Source: Microbacterium pumilum
GTDB lineage: Bacteria > Actinomycetota > Actinomycetes > Actinomycetales > Microbacteriaceae
DNA: 64,000 nt
NCBI RefSeq assembly: GCF_039530225.1
Contig: NZ_BAAAOH010000001.1
Location: 4,030,001-4,094,000, forward strand
Direction: 5' to 3'
Positions 17,320-26,120 of the stretch are shown here, piece by piece. Made by a program: the position numbers and the translations under genes. The stretch's first letter is position 1, and each line of letters opens with the position of its first letter. The notes beneath the pieces are model-generated. The model worked only from the letters and a program-made list of their open reading frames with translations. It was not told the origin of the DNA and did not search any database.

Positions 17320-17712
17320 TCAGCTGCTGTAAACCCGCGCCGGCGACCGAGTGGTGCGCTCCAACGCGATGCCGTCGGTCATCACGGGAGCTCGCAGTCG
17401 GCGAAGGAGGCGTTCCTCGTGGAGGCGCACACGGACGAGTCGCGCGAGGCTAATCGGACCAGCAACCACGAACTTGGTGGCGTTCCAAAGACATAGCAGA
17501 ACAAGGATGTTCACCCACCCCGGGGCGCCCTGACCCAGAAGTGCTGCGCACAGCAGAGCCGCTGCCATGTAGGGCACCGCGATGAGCATCGCGAGCATGC
17601 CCCACTTCAGACCCCGCCGAGTGAAGATGGCGGCCAGCAGGATGTTGGTCGGCATGCGCCGACGCAGAAACGAGCGGATGCGGATGCTGAGGCTCCAGAT
17701 CAGTCCGAACAC
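17320..17712 (-). CDS. Small membrane protein of conjugative elements
   Basis: 130 residues from a GTG at 17712, with GGAGGG ~8 bp upstream. Two strong membrane helices are visible (GMLAMLIAVPYMAAALLCAALL; WVNILVLLCLWNATKFVVAG), preceded by the conserved start MFGLIWSLSIRIRSFLRRRM and block MPTNILLAAIFTRRGLKWG. Proteins of this type accompany relaxase genes on actinobacterial plasmids and ICEs and are often mislabelled sulfate permease. A role in mating or surface exclusion is possible but untested. It lies downstream of the relaxase gene on the same strand. Confidence 0.7.
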   Translation of the reverse strand: MFGLIWSLSIRIRSFLRRRMPTNILLAAIFTRRGLKWGMLAMLIAVPYMAAALLCAALLGQGAPGWVNILVLLCLWNATKFVVAGPISLARLVRVRLHEERLLRRLRAPVMTDGIALERTTRSPARVYSS

Positions 17713-17850
17713 GCGGCGGCCCTCCGTTTGCTCGGCAACGAGAACCTGGGAGGACTGACCACGAGGGCGTCGTACCGTCGCAACAGGCGACGGCGCATGT
17801 GAGATTGCCTGACTAAAGGGTAGAACTACGGCCCGACAAACGGAAGACCG

Positions 17851-20800
17851 CTAGAGCCGTTCGACATTCACTGCACGCGCACTCCCCCATCTCGATCGCG
17901 ATTCATCTGGCACGTCGCGGGCCAGACTCGTCGCCGCCCTCAGCGCGGCGCTCGCACGCAGATAATCCCTGTTCTGGCTGGTCGTTGCAGGGGCGCCGCC
18001 AAGCGCGCAGCGCCCGGTCACCCCGAATCGATCGCGATAAGCAGCGACCACTTGAGCGTGACGGCGCCACGCACCTGCACCGGGCCCTGCGGGTTCCACA
18101 CCCAACTCGACCGCCCAGGACTCGCGCTCGCGGAGAGCTCGATCGAGGAGATCCCGTGCGCGTTGCTCCATCAGCAAACGCCGCTCGTTCAGCGCACAGC
18201 GCATCTCCGGGGCCATCGGTCCGATTGCCTCGTCGATCAGCCCCACGATCGTGCGCGGTGCCTTGCGACCGAGGCTCCTGTCGTTGCCGCTCGCTATCGC
18301 CCTTTCGAGTCGCGACTGGAGCACCGCTGCGATGTCTGCCGCCCCGTCGAAGTTCCGGGAACCCACGAGGAGGGGGACGAGCGCGTCGACGAGGTGGTGA
18401 TGAGCTTCGGCGCGCCTCAGCTCGGCACTGAGTGGCGCGAACCCATCCGAAGCCACAACTGATGCGACCTGCAAGGCAGAAAGTCCGGAGTTCTCGATCA
18501 GCTCCACCCACCGCTCGCGCTGTGCCGCGGCGGCCACCGTCTCGTATTCCGCGGCCAACTGGGCGATGGACGCCCACCGATCCTGCTCGGCCGCGATCAT
18601 CTCGTGAGCCGACAGCTCCGCGCCGACGTGGAGCAGCACGCCTTGCAAGACGGACTGTGCATTTGCCTGTGGAGTATCTCCGGGATGCGGCCCCGCGTGA
18701 ACCGCGTCGGCACGATCGACGGCTACATACGCGTTGTTCGCTTGGCGTCCGCGTGTCATCGCCACATACAGACTTTCGCGGGTCATCCCACCTGCAACCA
18801 GCGCGTGCGCTGTGTCCGTGGTGATGCCTTGAACTCGGTGCGCGGTGATCGCATAGCCGAGGTCAACGTGCTCGGCAACGTACGAGCTCGGCAGCATCAC
18901 CGCATTTCCGCGCCTTCGATCAGCGCGACGCACAAGCATCCTTCCGCTCTTCGTCACCTCGGTTACTCTCCATCGGTCTCCATTGCGCACCCACCCACGG
19001 CCGGCTGCGAGATTACGGTCATTCAGACGAGTCAGGACGATGTCACCGGCCGCAGCGGCACTTCCATCGTGCAACCTCACTTCGCGGGTCCCGCTGATCT
19101 CGCCGTCGAGGATGCGCTCGGCACGGGCCCGCACATTCAGCGAAGCCACCGTGGCCGCCGAGTCGGCGACGAGCACACTCGACAGTCCTCGACGAATGTC
19201 TTCCCGCCAGGCGGCGTACGCAGCGTCGATCATCACCTCGGTCTCACCATCCACGATCCGGCCGTGGGCCACGTAGGTGTCGATGACGTCGGTGTCTCCA
19301 TCGCGGAGTTGCACGGATGCCGTCTTCTCCCATGCACACACGAAGCGATGGACGTCGAACAGCTCCGGGGCATCATCACGATCGTGGACGAGCAGAGCGA
19401 ATGCGCCGCTTGCATCGACCGCTTGGAGTTGAGCGTGGTCCCCCACCAGGAGCACTTTCGCGCCGGCATCGGTCGCGAGCCCAGTGATGCGATCGAGAGA
19501 CAGGGTTCCAGCGAGCGAAGCTTCATCGATGATGACGAGCTGTCCGACGGAGAACGTCGAGCCGTGCAGGAGGTGATTCGTCCACCATTTCGCAGTGTTC
19601 TCCGTCGAGATGCCGAGATCCTCTGCCAGGACGCGGGCCGCACCAGCCGACGGCGCCAGTCCCACGACTGAACCCGACCCGTGCGTGGCTTCCCACGCGA
19701 TGCGCAACGCGCGCATGGCCGTCGTCTTTCCCGTGCCAGCGGGTCCCACGAGCACGTCGATCGATCGGCCCGAGCTGACAATTGCGTTGAGTGCCGCAAC
19801 CTGGTCAACTGCGAGCCCGTCGCCTCTCGCTCGATTGCCAGGCTCGGCGGGCCAGGTGGCCGCGACAAGGGGCGCGCGCGTGTCCCGCGATCTTTCGAGC
19901 AGCCGCGCCTCAGCCTCAAGCAGCAACTCGGCCGTGAACACCGCGCTTCGTCGCGCACGGAAGACCGAGGATCCATCGGCACGCTGGAACTCTCGCGGAC
20001 TATCCGCGATCTCGGGAGGTGACAGCCGCAACGAGGCCATTTCCGCTGCATCCGCGACCAGTTCGACGACAGCTTCGCGATCGGATGCCGAGACGAAGCG
20101 CATAGACATCGTCTGCCTCGCGGCCTCTGCGATGAGATTCCAGCGGCGCCACGTCGTCCGCTTCTCAGCAACGGCGTGCATGACCTTCTCGCCCAATTCT
20201 GCGATGGCGCCGGAGGGGATGTCGGACCCTCGTACTGACTGCTGCTGCGCGTTGTTGGCGACGACAGTACGCGCCCACTCGGTCGCGTCACGACCAACAA
20301 GCCGAGCCGCCCGACTGCGCCACTCCGCTGCAAGTTCGGCAAGCGAATGGAGTTGTTTCTCGGGACGCGTTGAAAGGGTCGCCTGCGCACGCAGCTTCAT
20401 GACCGTGACTGCGTTCGGTCGGTGACCGTGAACTTTCGTAAACGCGTCGATCAAGACATCCGCCTCGTGATCTATCGCATGCGATCGAGCGGAGAACTCA
20501 CCCACGACCTGCTCAGGTACGCCTGCAATTGCCCAGGTGACGTTGCGATCGCGTCCTCGATCGCGGGCCTCCCATTGCACGCCGACCGCGCGAGTGAGCT
20601 CGTCGGTGAAGATCGCTTCGTGCAACTCAGATAGCGCCACGACTGCCGCATGCATGGGACGGCCATCCAGCGAGCGCCACTTCCCATCGAGCGAAGTCTG
20701 AACCTTGTTGCTGATGACGACGTGCGTGTGCAGGTGCGGGTCACCCGCCCGACTGTCGAAGTGATCGAAGGCCGTTGCGATGATCCCTCGCACAGGAACT

Positions 20801-21297
20801 TGCGCAACAGCTCCATCGACACCGGTTGCACCGGTGCGCGTCGCTGCAACCTCGCGTTCCATGTATGCGACCACGTACGCAACAGCCTGCTGGTGTGCGC
20901 TCGCGATGAGTGACTGAGTCTCAGCATCGGCAACACCCCACAGCACGCTGGCCGACTTCGGAATCGAGAACGTGAAGTCGAAGCCGGCGACGGCGCGCTG
21001 TTGGGAAGCAGTCGCGTACTCGGGATAGGCGCGACCGAGCGGCTCACCCGTAACTGGGTGCCGACCCATTCCGATCAGCAACTGAAGCTGGGACTCAGTG
21101 ACCGTGTCGCCGTCGCGCAGATCGTTTCCCAGCGCTGCGAGTCCCATGCCCATCCATCGGCCAGCAGGCGTGCCCTCGGCGTTGTAATAGCGCGTAAGTG
21201 GAGTGGACAACGAGCGCGCCCCATCCCCCGCGGCGACCGTGCGAAGCAGATACTTATAGCCGTCGCCGGCACTCATCACCCGCATCGAAACCGTCAT
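17851..21297 (-). CDS. MobF-family relaxase/helicase (TraA/TrwC-like)
   Basis: 1148 residues from the ATG at 21297, which has GGAGG 7 bp upstream; the frame upstream to 21942 is non-coding. Residues 1-~300 are the TrwC relaxase domain, with N-terminal Tyr residues (YKYLL at 14-18, YY at 37-38) and the HLHTH metal triad at 188-192. Residues ~495 onward are a RecD-like helicase: Walker A GPAGTGKT 518-525, Walker B VIIDEAS, and C-terminal AITAHRVQG and YVAMTRGR motifs. It nicks oriT, stays bound to the 5' end and unwinds the transferred strand, working with the VirD4 coupling protein encoded at 38.6 kb. The remaining C-terminal ~250 residues are helical. Confidence 0.93.
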   Translation of the reverse strand: MTVSMRVMSAGDGYKYLLRTVAAGDGARSLSTPLTRYYNAEGTPAGRWMGMGLAALGNDLRDGDTVTESQLQLLIGMGRHPVTGEPLGRAYPEYATASQQRAVAGFDFTFSIPKSASVLWGVADAETQSLIASAHQQAVAYVVAYMEREVAATRTGATGVDGAVAQVPVRGIIATAFDHFDSRAGDPHLHTHVVISNKVQTSLDGKWRSLDGRPMHAAVVALSELHEAIFTDELTRAVGVQWEARDRGRDRNVTWAIAGVPEQVVGEFSARSHAIDHEADVLIDAFTKVHGHRPNAVTVMKLRAQATLSTRPEKQLHSLAELAAEWRSRAARLVGRDATEWARTVVANNAQQQSVRGSDIPSGAIAELGEKVMHAVAEKRTTWRRWNLIAEAARQTMSMRFVSASDREAVVELVADAAEMASLRLSPPEIADSPREFQRADGSSVFRARRSAVFTAELLLEAEARLLERSRDTRAPLVAATWPAEPGNRARGDGLAVDQVAALNAIVSSGRSIDVLVGPAGTGKTTAMRALRIAWEATHGSGSVVGLAPSAGAARVLAEDLGISTENTAKWWTNHLLHGSTFSVGQLVIIDEASLAGTLSLDRITGLATDAGAKVLLVGDHAQLQAVDASGAFALLVHDRDDAPELFDVHRFVCAWEKTASVQLRDGDTDVIDTYVAHGRIVDGETEVMIDAAYAAWREDIRRGLSSVLVADSAATVASLNVRARAERILDGEISGTREVRLHDGSAAAAGDIVLTRLNDRNLAAGRGWVRNGDRWRVTEVTKSGRMLVRRADRRRGNAVMLPSSYVAEHVDLGYAITAHRVQGITTDTAHALVAGGMTRESLYVAMTRGRQANNAYVAVDRADAVHAGPHPGDTPQANAQSVLQGVLLHVGAELSAHEMIAAEQDRWASIAQLAAEYETVAAAAQRERWVELIENSGLSALQVASVVASDGFAPLSAELRRAEAHHHLVDALVPLLVGSRNFDGAADIAAVLQSRLERAIASGNDRSLGRKAPRTIVGLIDEAIGPMAPEMRCALNERRLLMEQRARDLLDRALRERESWAVELGVEPAGPGAGAWRRHAQVVAAYRDRFGVTGRCALGGAPATTSQNRDYLRASAALRAATSLARDVPDESRSRWGSARAVNVERL

Positions 21298-21376
21298 CGC
21301 GCTGCCTCCGACTGTCATGGAGGAGGTGCGCGCCCTCGATCTGCAAGAGGCGTGGCAGCTTTTGATTCTGAGTCTC

Positions 21377-21398
21377 GTGCGACCGCGAGGGGTCGCAC
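21377..21398 (-). other. Perfect 8-bp hairpin upstream of the relaxase gene
   Basis: GTGCGACC (21377-21384) and GGTCGCAC (21391-21398) flank a 6-bp loop in the 122-bp gap between the hydrolase stop and the relaxase start. It lacks a T-tract. It could be the oriT inverted repeat recognised by the relaxase or a terminator for the upstream operon. Confidence 0.5.
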
Positions 21399-21419
21399 CC
21401 GGGTTGCGAGTAGTCGAAC

Positions 21420-22535
21420 TCAGGTCGTGGGGACGGGGTTCGCGAGCCAGGCGGTCAATGTGGACTGGAACAGTTCTGGATCGACGTTCGCTTCCCATCC
21501 ATGGGGAGCTGTCTTGGTTGCGACCAGCTTCACCGTGCCATGCGCGGCAGCGAACTCCCTTGTGAGTTCGAACGGGATCTCTTCGTCGCCGTCCGAGTGG
21601 ATCACAAGTGTGGGGATGCCCAGAGTGAACTCGTCGATCCAGTCGAGGCGGTGGAAATCGAGGGGAGCCGGAATCCCTATGAGCTTGCTTCCGGCCGATG
21701 AAGCCATCGTGCGGGTGACGAGTGCAGCAAGAAAGGCTGGCAGCCGGGCGCGACGAATGCCGTGACGGACAATGGCCATCCAGTTCGTAGCCGGCGCGAT
21801 GAGCGCGAGCCGCTCGAACGCCGTTGGATCGTGTCGCAACAACTCCAGCGCGATCCCGGCGCCCATCGACCAAGCGACGACGTATACCTGCGATGCGCCG
21901 CGCGACCGAGCGAATCGCACTGCGTCTGCGAGATCGAGCCACTCCCGTTGACCCAGGTACGACACTCGGGCAGCGGGACCGTCACCTGCGCCGCGATAGG
22001 TGATCACGAGCGAGGTGAGGCCTGCGCGCTCGGCAGCTTCGACGGACCGGAGCGTCACCAAGCGCGAGGTTCGGATTCCTTCGACGTGGATGACCCAAGG
22101 AGCGTCATCCCTACCGGGGAATAGCCAAGCGGGCGCAACTTCTCCGTCACTCAGCGGGATCGCGATGTCCTCCCACTTCGGGTCGACCTCCGACGGACTG
22201 TTCATGACATGACCGGTGAGCTGCGCTTCGAATGGATCCGAGGGGATAGTCGAGGTCGAGCTGAGGACGCTTCGGAGCACGTACCGCTCGTCGACCCTGT
22301 GCACGGGACCGATCAGGATGTGCTGTTGGAATTCCTCCCCGAACCAGAGCCCATACCTGCCCGGAGCCGAAGTGAGGACGCTCCTCGGCAATTCGACGCT
22401 GTCTCCGACCCGACGCGCGACTATCGCCTTACGGCGCGGCGCTACTCCCACCACGCGGAATGCAAGCTTGCGGATCAACCACGCGATCGGTGCGATCACG
22501 ACAACGATCGCGACGATCCCGACGGCAGGGATCAT
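21420..22535 (-). CDS. Membrane-anchored alpha/beta hydrolase
   Basis: 371 residues; the ATG overlaps the stop of the upstream gene (ATGA). Residues 3-25 are one hydrophobic segment (GIVAIVVVIAPIAWLI) that probably anchors the protein. After a ~120-residue linker comes an alpha/beta-hydrolase fold: oxyanion-strand WVIHVEG, nucleophile motif VVAWSMGAG (Ser in AWSMG), acid HSDGDEEIP and catalytic His APHGWE. The triad is complete. The substrate is unknown; lipid or peptidoglycan-linked esters are plausible. It is the last gene of an operon with an XRE repressor, an ImmA peptidase and a 7-TM protein. Confidence 0.8.
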   Translation of the reverse strand: MIPAVGIVAIVVVIAPIAWLIRKLAFRVVGVAPRRKAIVARRVGDSVELPRSVLTSAPGRYGLWFGEEFQQHILIGPVHRVDERYVLRSVLSSTSTIPSDPFEAQLTGHVMNSPSEVDPKWEDIAIPLSDGEVAPAWLFPGRDDAPWVIHVEGIRTSRLVTLRSVEAAERAGLTSLVITYRGAGDGPAARVSYLGQREWLDLADAVRFARSRGASQVYVVAWSMGAGIALELLRHDPTAFERLALIAPATNWMAIVRHGIRRARLPAFLAALVTRTMASSAGSKLIGIPAPLDFHRLDWIDEFTLGIPTLVIHSDGDEEIPFELTREFAAAHGTVKLVATKTAPHGWEANVDPELFQSTLTAWLANPVPTT

Positions 22536-23488
22536 GCGACAGCTACCTTCGGATCGGCACTCGACATCCGAACTACAGACGGCGCACGCATCTGGCGGTC
22601 GAGTAACTCCGCTGTGGCCCGCAGGAGAACGCGCTCGCTCTTCGTCAGAGGTTGGCTGTTCGCGATATCGGTGAGGCGAACGGCGAGCCGGTACGCCTCA
22701 TGAACGGGATCCTCGTCCGGAATGTCGGCGAGCGTCATTCCTCGTCCGACATTCGCACGTTTGAGAAGGCGTCTGAGTGTGGCATGCATCGAGCGACGGC
22801 TCGCGCGAACGATGGCGAAGACGATGATGCCGGCGCAGATGAGCACCACTCCTCCGTAGAAGGGGATAACGAACATGTCCCCTACCAACTCGACAAGGGT
22901 GGACCTCCCCGGTTGAACCAGCCGCAGCGTGAGGTAAACGATCTCGAGGAGGCTCGCGAGAATGATCGCCCCAGCGCCCACCCGTATCAGGATGTACGGG
23001 CGAGGCTCGCGCCCACGGATCCCGATGAGCATACGAACCATGATCACGATCACCCACGCCATGTAGATGCACGCGTAAGCCCACAGACCCGCTTGATCAG
23101 CGTTCTCCTTCACGAAGTCGTTTGACGTCTTGTCGCGCTCCGCGATCAAGAAGAAGGGGATCGTGAAGGAGACGAGCATCGCCGGCAGCTCCCAAAGACT
23201 CTTGCGGTGGAAACGCGTACCGTCAAGAGTTCGTGACGCCTGCATCACGAACCAGAACGCCGTGGTGGCGAGGAGATTCTGAGCGAGATTGACGACGTTC
23301 GATCCGCCTATCCACTCATCGAGAACAGGGAGAGGAACCACCACACCGACCATGAAGATGGCTCCCAGGCCCGTGATAGTTGCGAACCACGTGAGCCTGC
23401 TCGAAGGTTCGCGAATTGCGGAGGGCAAGCGCAGCAGCGTGAGAGCAAGGAGCGCGAGGAAGGCGACGGTCTCCATTCCGATGCGCAT
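22532..23488 (-). CDS. Seven-helix membrane protein, MAB_1171c-like
   Basis: 318 residues, coupled at both ends by ATGA overlaps. About seven hydrophobic segments lie in residues 5-235 (VAFLALLALTLLRL, ITGLGAIFMVGVVVPL, LLATTAFWFVM, LPAMLVSFTIPFFLIA, YACIYMAWVIVIMV, IILASLLEIVYLTL, VVLICAGIIVFAIV). The C-terminal ~85 residues are cytoplasmic and basic. The length, topology and direct adjacency to an ImmA-type peptidase match the MAB_1171c putative transporter family of actinobacteria, whose function is unknown. Sensing or membrane damage sensing are guesses. Confidence 0.72.
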   Translation of the reverse strand: MRIGMETVAFLALLALTLLRLPSAIREPSSRLTWFATITGLGAIFMVGVVVPLPVLDEWIGGSNVVNLAQNLLATTAFWFVMQASRTLDGTRFHRKSLWELPAMLVSFTIPFFLIAERDKTSNDFVKENADQAGLWAYACIYMAWVIVIMVRMLIGIRGREPRPYILIRVGAGAIILASLLEIVYLTLRLVQPGRSTLVELVGDMFVIPFYGGVVLICAGIIVFAIVRASRRSMHATLRRLLKRANVGRGMTLADIPDEDPVHEAYRLAVRLTDIANSQPLTKSERVLLRATAELLDRQMRAPSVVRMSSADPKVAVA

Positions 23489-24003
23489 CAGCCGAACACC
23501 GCCTCGTCGCGCCCGTGACGCGGTCGCAGCACAAGCCGGGACAGCATCTGCGACAGCTTCTCGGCCTCAGCCTCCATCACCAGCCCGGTCTCGTTGAAGT
23601 CGAGATCCTCTTCGAAGTCGGGGGTCGCGATTCCGCGTGCGAGCACGGTCTGACCAGCCCGAGCATGCTCATGACCGGGGTGCTTGATCGGAAGTGTCGT
23701 GCATCCGGTGTGCCCGAAAGCCACGTGTGACAGCTCATGGAGCACGGTGTGGAATTGGTACCACCGCGGGTCGGACTTACGAACCAGAATCTTCGCCGAG
23801 TCGGCGGTGAGCAACACCAATCCGGTGATGTTCTCCCAGTCGCGATCCCCCACCGGTTCGACAACGATGCGCCGGCCGCTCGCGTGCGCCACGCACTCGA
23901 CGATGTCGGTGAGTTCCGCTTCCGCAGGCAGCTTCAGCCGCCGAAGCTGCGCCTCGACGCGACTACGGAGCTCATGCTGGTTCCGAGAAGCGGTGTACGT
24001 CAT
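23488..24003 (-). CDS. ImmA/IrrE-type zinc metallopeptidase
   Basis: 171 residues from the ATG at 24003. It has the catalytic HELSHVAFGH motif (HExxH plus downstream His) at ~100-109, and an acidic third-ligand region toward the C-terminus (ETGLVMEAEAEKLSQML). Proteins of this family cleave the XRE repressor encoded next to them, as ImmA does for ImmR in ICEBs1, releasing excision and transfer genes. The upstream neighbour is such a repressor. It is followed with a 1-bp overlap by the 7-TM protein. Confidence 0.87.
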   Translation of the reverse strand: MTYTASRNQHELRSRVEAQLRRLKLPAEAELTDIVECVAHASGRRIVVEPVGDRDWENITGLVLLTADSAKILVRKSDPRWYQFHTVLHELSHVAFGHTGCTTLPIKHPGHEHARAGQTVLARGIATPDFEEDLDFNETGLVMEAEAEKLSQMLSRLVLRPRHGRDEAVFG

Positions 24004-24094
24004 AGCGGTCCGTCCTGCGACCGCATCGCCAGCGATGCGACCGCCCGACCTGCACAACTGTACGCGCTTGCGCAGTCAAGCGCTCGGGTCTATC

Positions 24095-24769
24095 TCACTG
24101 CGCAGAGATGGAACGCAATGACTGCGCAATCGCGCGGAGAGCAGCCGGCGAGACCTCGCCGACCGCCCGCGCAGAGATCGAGTCCGCCCCCGAGTCCTTG
24201 AGTGCCTCGCGGAAATCGAGGTTCGCCTCTGCCGCCTCGGCCGCCTCGTCGTCATCCAGGTCCAACAGGTATGTCGGGGAAATTCCGGCGTAATCGCTCA
24301 CGCCCTCGAGCAGGCGGACGCTTACACCGGTTCCCGCTCCCCCACCGATGAGCGCAGCCCAGTTCTCGGCGCTCAGAGAAATTCCCCGCTCCGCCAAGTC
24401 CCGGAGAAGCTGGTGAAGGTCGAAGGCTGAGCCGTCGGCTCGCGGCGCGTGCGCAACAGCGGTCAGCCGGCGACCGAGCTCGCGTGGGCGCGTCTGCACC
24501 AGAGCTTCGATCTCTTCCACCGCACCGTCGAGGGCAGCTACCCGAGAGATCTCATGCGGGTGCACCCCGAGTGCTCCGGCGATGTTCTCGATGTCGTTCA
24601 CATCGAAAGGGGCGGCACCGCGCAGCCTCGAGTAGAAGTAGCTCGACGAGATCCCTGCGCGCTCGATGAGCTCCTGGTTCGTCATGCCGGCGGCGTCTCT
24701 GAGTGTCGAAATCGCCCGCGCCAGGTCCATCGACCAGGCGCCTGCCTCGCCGAGCGCTCGTCTAGCCAC
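24095..24769 (-). CDS. XRE-family repressor
   Basis: 224 residues from a GTG at 24769; an in-frame ATG at 24730 (MDLARAIS) is an equally possible start since neither has a clear ribosome site. The helix-turn-helix is visible as MTNQELIERAGISSSYFYSRL at ~30-50. The C-terminal ~110 residues are helical, with an acidic run DLDDDEAAEAAEANLDF that may be the oligomerisation or cleavage region. It heads the repressor-ImmA-7TM-hydrolase operon and diverges from the ArdC/Prim-Pol operon, as phage and ICE repressors do. The palindrome at 24807-24820 is the likely operator. Confidence 0.83.
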   Translation of the reverse strand: MARRALGEAGAWSMDLARAISTLRDAAGMTNQELIERAGISSSYFYSRLRGAAPFDVNDIENIAGALGVHPHEISRVAALDGAVEEIEALVQTRPRELGRRLTAVAHAPRADGSAFDLHQLLRDLAERGISLSAENWAALIGGGAGTGVSVRLLEGVSDYAGISPTYLLDLDDDEAAEAAEANLDFREALKDSGADSISARAVGEVSPAALRAIAQSLRSISAQ

Positions 24770-24806
24770 GAGAACAGGGTATCGGTGTACATGCGAACGG
24801 CCTCAT

Positions 24807-24820
24807 TGCGTATATACGCA
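24807..24820. promoter_or_regulatory. 14-bp perfect palindrome, likely repressor operator
   Basis: TGCGTATATACGCA is a perfect palindrome in the divergent region between the XRE repressor and the ArdC/Prim-Pol operon, 38 bp from the repressor start. A partial half-site (GGCGTAT) follows at 24827-24833. The placement fits autoregulation and control of the opposing operon. Confidence 0.65.
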
Positions 24821-25058
24821 GAGCATGGCGTATCATCAATCTATGAAGGCACACTCGTGGGACTCGTCATAGTCGAAATCGATAGCTGACCTACGGCGCG
24901 CACCCAACCACTTCGCGCGCTGAGCTTTGCACCTCCTCATCGCAAACGGCGCCATAAGAGAATGCGATCTCGCGAAGGTGCCTCTTCGGCTCCCAATGGA
25001 GCACCTCAGTGTTATCGACGCGCGAGTCGCGCGTCACCACTCAGGAGAGGTGGTCGTC

Positions 25059-26120
25059 GTGTCCGACTCGATGGCAAGACCCGACTCGGGATCGAGGCTC
25101 ACGGAGTTACATGATCGGCTCGTTCAGTCCGTGGAAACGCTGATCCATAGCGACGACTGGAAACGCGCGCTCGAGTTCACGGCTCATTTCCGCTCGCGGT
25201 CGTTCAACAACACTCTGCTGATCTGGGCGCAGCACGCGGCCGCGTTCGAGGCGGGGATGGTCACGCAGCCGATGCCGACCTATGTCGCGGGCTTCAGGCA
25301 ATGGGAGGACCTGGGCCGCAGAGTCGTGGCGGGGCAGCACGGCTACATGATCTTCGCGCCGCGAACGGCGCGGTTCGCGACATCCACCCCCCTGGATGCA
25401 TCATCGTGGCGTCGCCTTGCGACGCGGGAGCGCCCACGTTCCGGCGAGACGGTGCGCGTCGGGGTGACCGGCTCGCGGCCGGCTTACGCATGGGATATCA
25501 CGCAGACGACCGGCCCGCCGGTCACAGAGCCTCCGGGTCCGCAGCTCCTACGAGGAGACGCGCCGACCGGGCTGTGGGTCGGGCTCGCGACATTGGTCGA
25601 GGAGGAGGGGTTCAGCCTGTCGCTGGCAGCCGGCGCAGCAGCGCTGGATGGCGCTAGCGGGCGTACAGACTTCTCGAGGCGGCACGTCGAAGTCCGGGAG
25701 GACATGGATGCGGCCGCGCGAACGAAGACGCTCGCGCACGAGCTCGCACACATTCGACTGCACAATCCGGGCAGTGAAGCAATGCCTCACCGCGGGATCG
25801 GGGAGGTAGAGGCAGAGTCCGTCGCTCTCATTGTGGCCGCCGCGCATGGCATGGACACCCAGGAGTACACGATCCCCTACGTCGCCGGCTGGGCAACGGG
25901 AGTGCCTGACATGGATGCTGTCGCGGTTGTGCAGCAGACCGGCGAGCGCGTGCGGCGGGCGGCGGTGGCAATTCTCGAACAACTGCCGACCGAGCAGATC
26001 AGCGCAGGCGATCCTCCCGGCTTTGAGCGCCCCGGACCTGCACTGAATCGGGTCCGGTCAGTCACGGCGTCGAACCCGGCGCGAACGACCGACCACGCGA
26101 TCGCGAGGAGTTTGTCATGA
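25059..26120 (+). CDS. ArdC-like antirestriction/ssDNA-binding protein with metallopeptidase domain
   Basis: 353 residues from the GTG at 25059, which follows AGGAGAGG by 8 bp; the frame extends to 24927 without a ribosome site. The N-terminal part (LTELHDRLVQSVETLIHSDD, FTAHFRSRSFNNTLLIW) matches the ArdC ssDNA-binding domain, including the S-x-N-N-x-x-L-I signature. The second half has a zinc peptidase motif KTLAHELAHIRLH and a downstream GIGEVEAESVALIV, giving HExxH...E. ArdC proteins protect incoming plasmid DNA from restriction during conjugation. It is the first gene of the plus-strand operon and overlaps the Prim-Pol gene. Confidence 0.82.
   Translation: MSDSMARPDSGSRLTELHDRLVQSVETLIHSDDWKRALEFTAHFRSRSFNNTLLIWAQHAAAFEAGMVTQPMPTYVAGFRQWEDLGRRVVAGQHGYMIFAPRTARFATSTPLDASSWRRLATRERPRSGETVRVGVTGSRPAYAWDITQTTGPPVTEPPGPQLLRGDAPTGLWVGLATLVEEEGFSLSLAAGAAALDGASGRTDFSRRHVEVREDMDAAARTKTLAHELAHIRLHNPGSEAMPHRGIGEVEAESVALIVAAAHGMDTQEYTIPYVAGWATGVPDMDAVAVVQQTGERVRRAAVAILEQLPTEQISAGDPPGFERPGPALNRVRSVTASNPARTTDHAIARSLS

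Noticed and set aside
21298..21942. N-terminal extension of the relaxase by 215 codons
   Set aside because: It overlaps the hydrolase gene and lacks a ribosome site; the conserved relaxase start and GGAGG lie at 21297.
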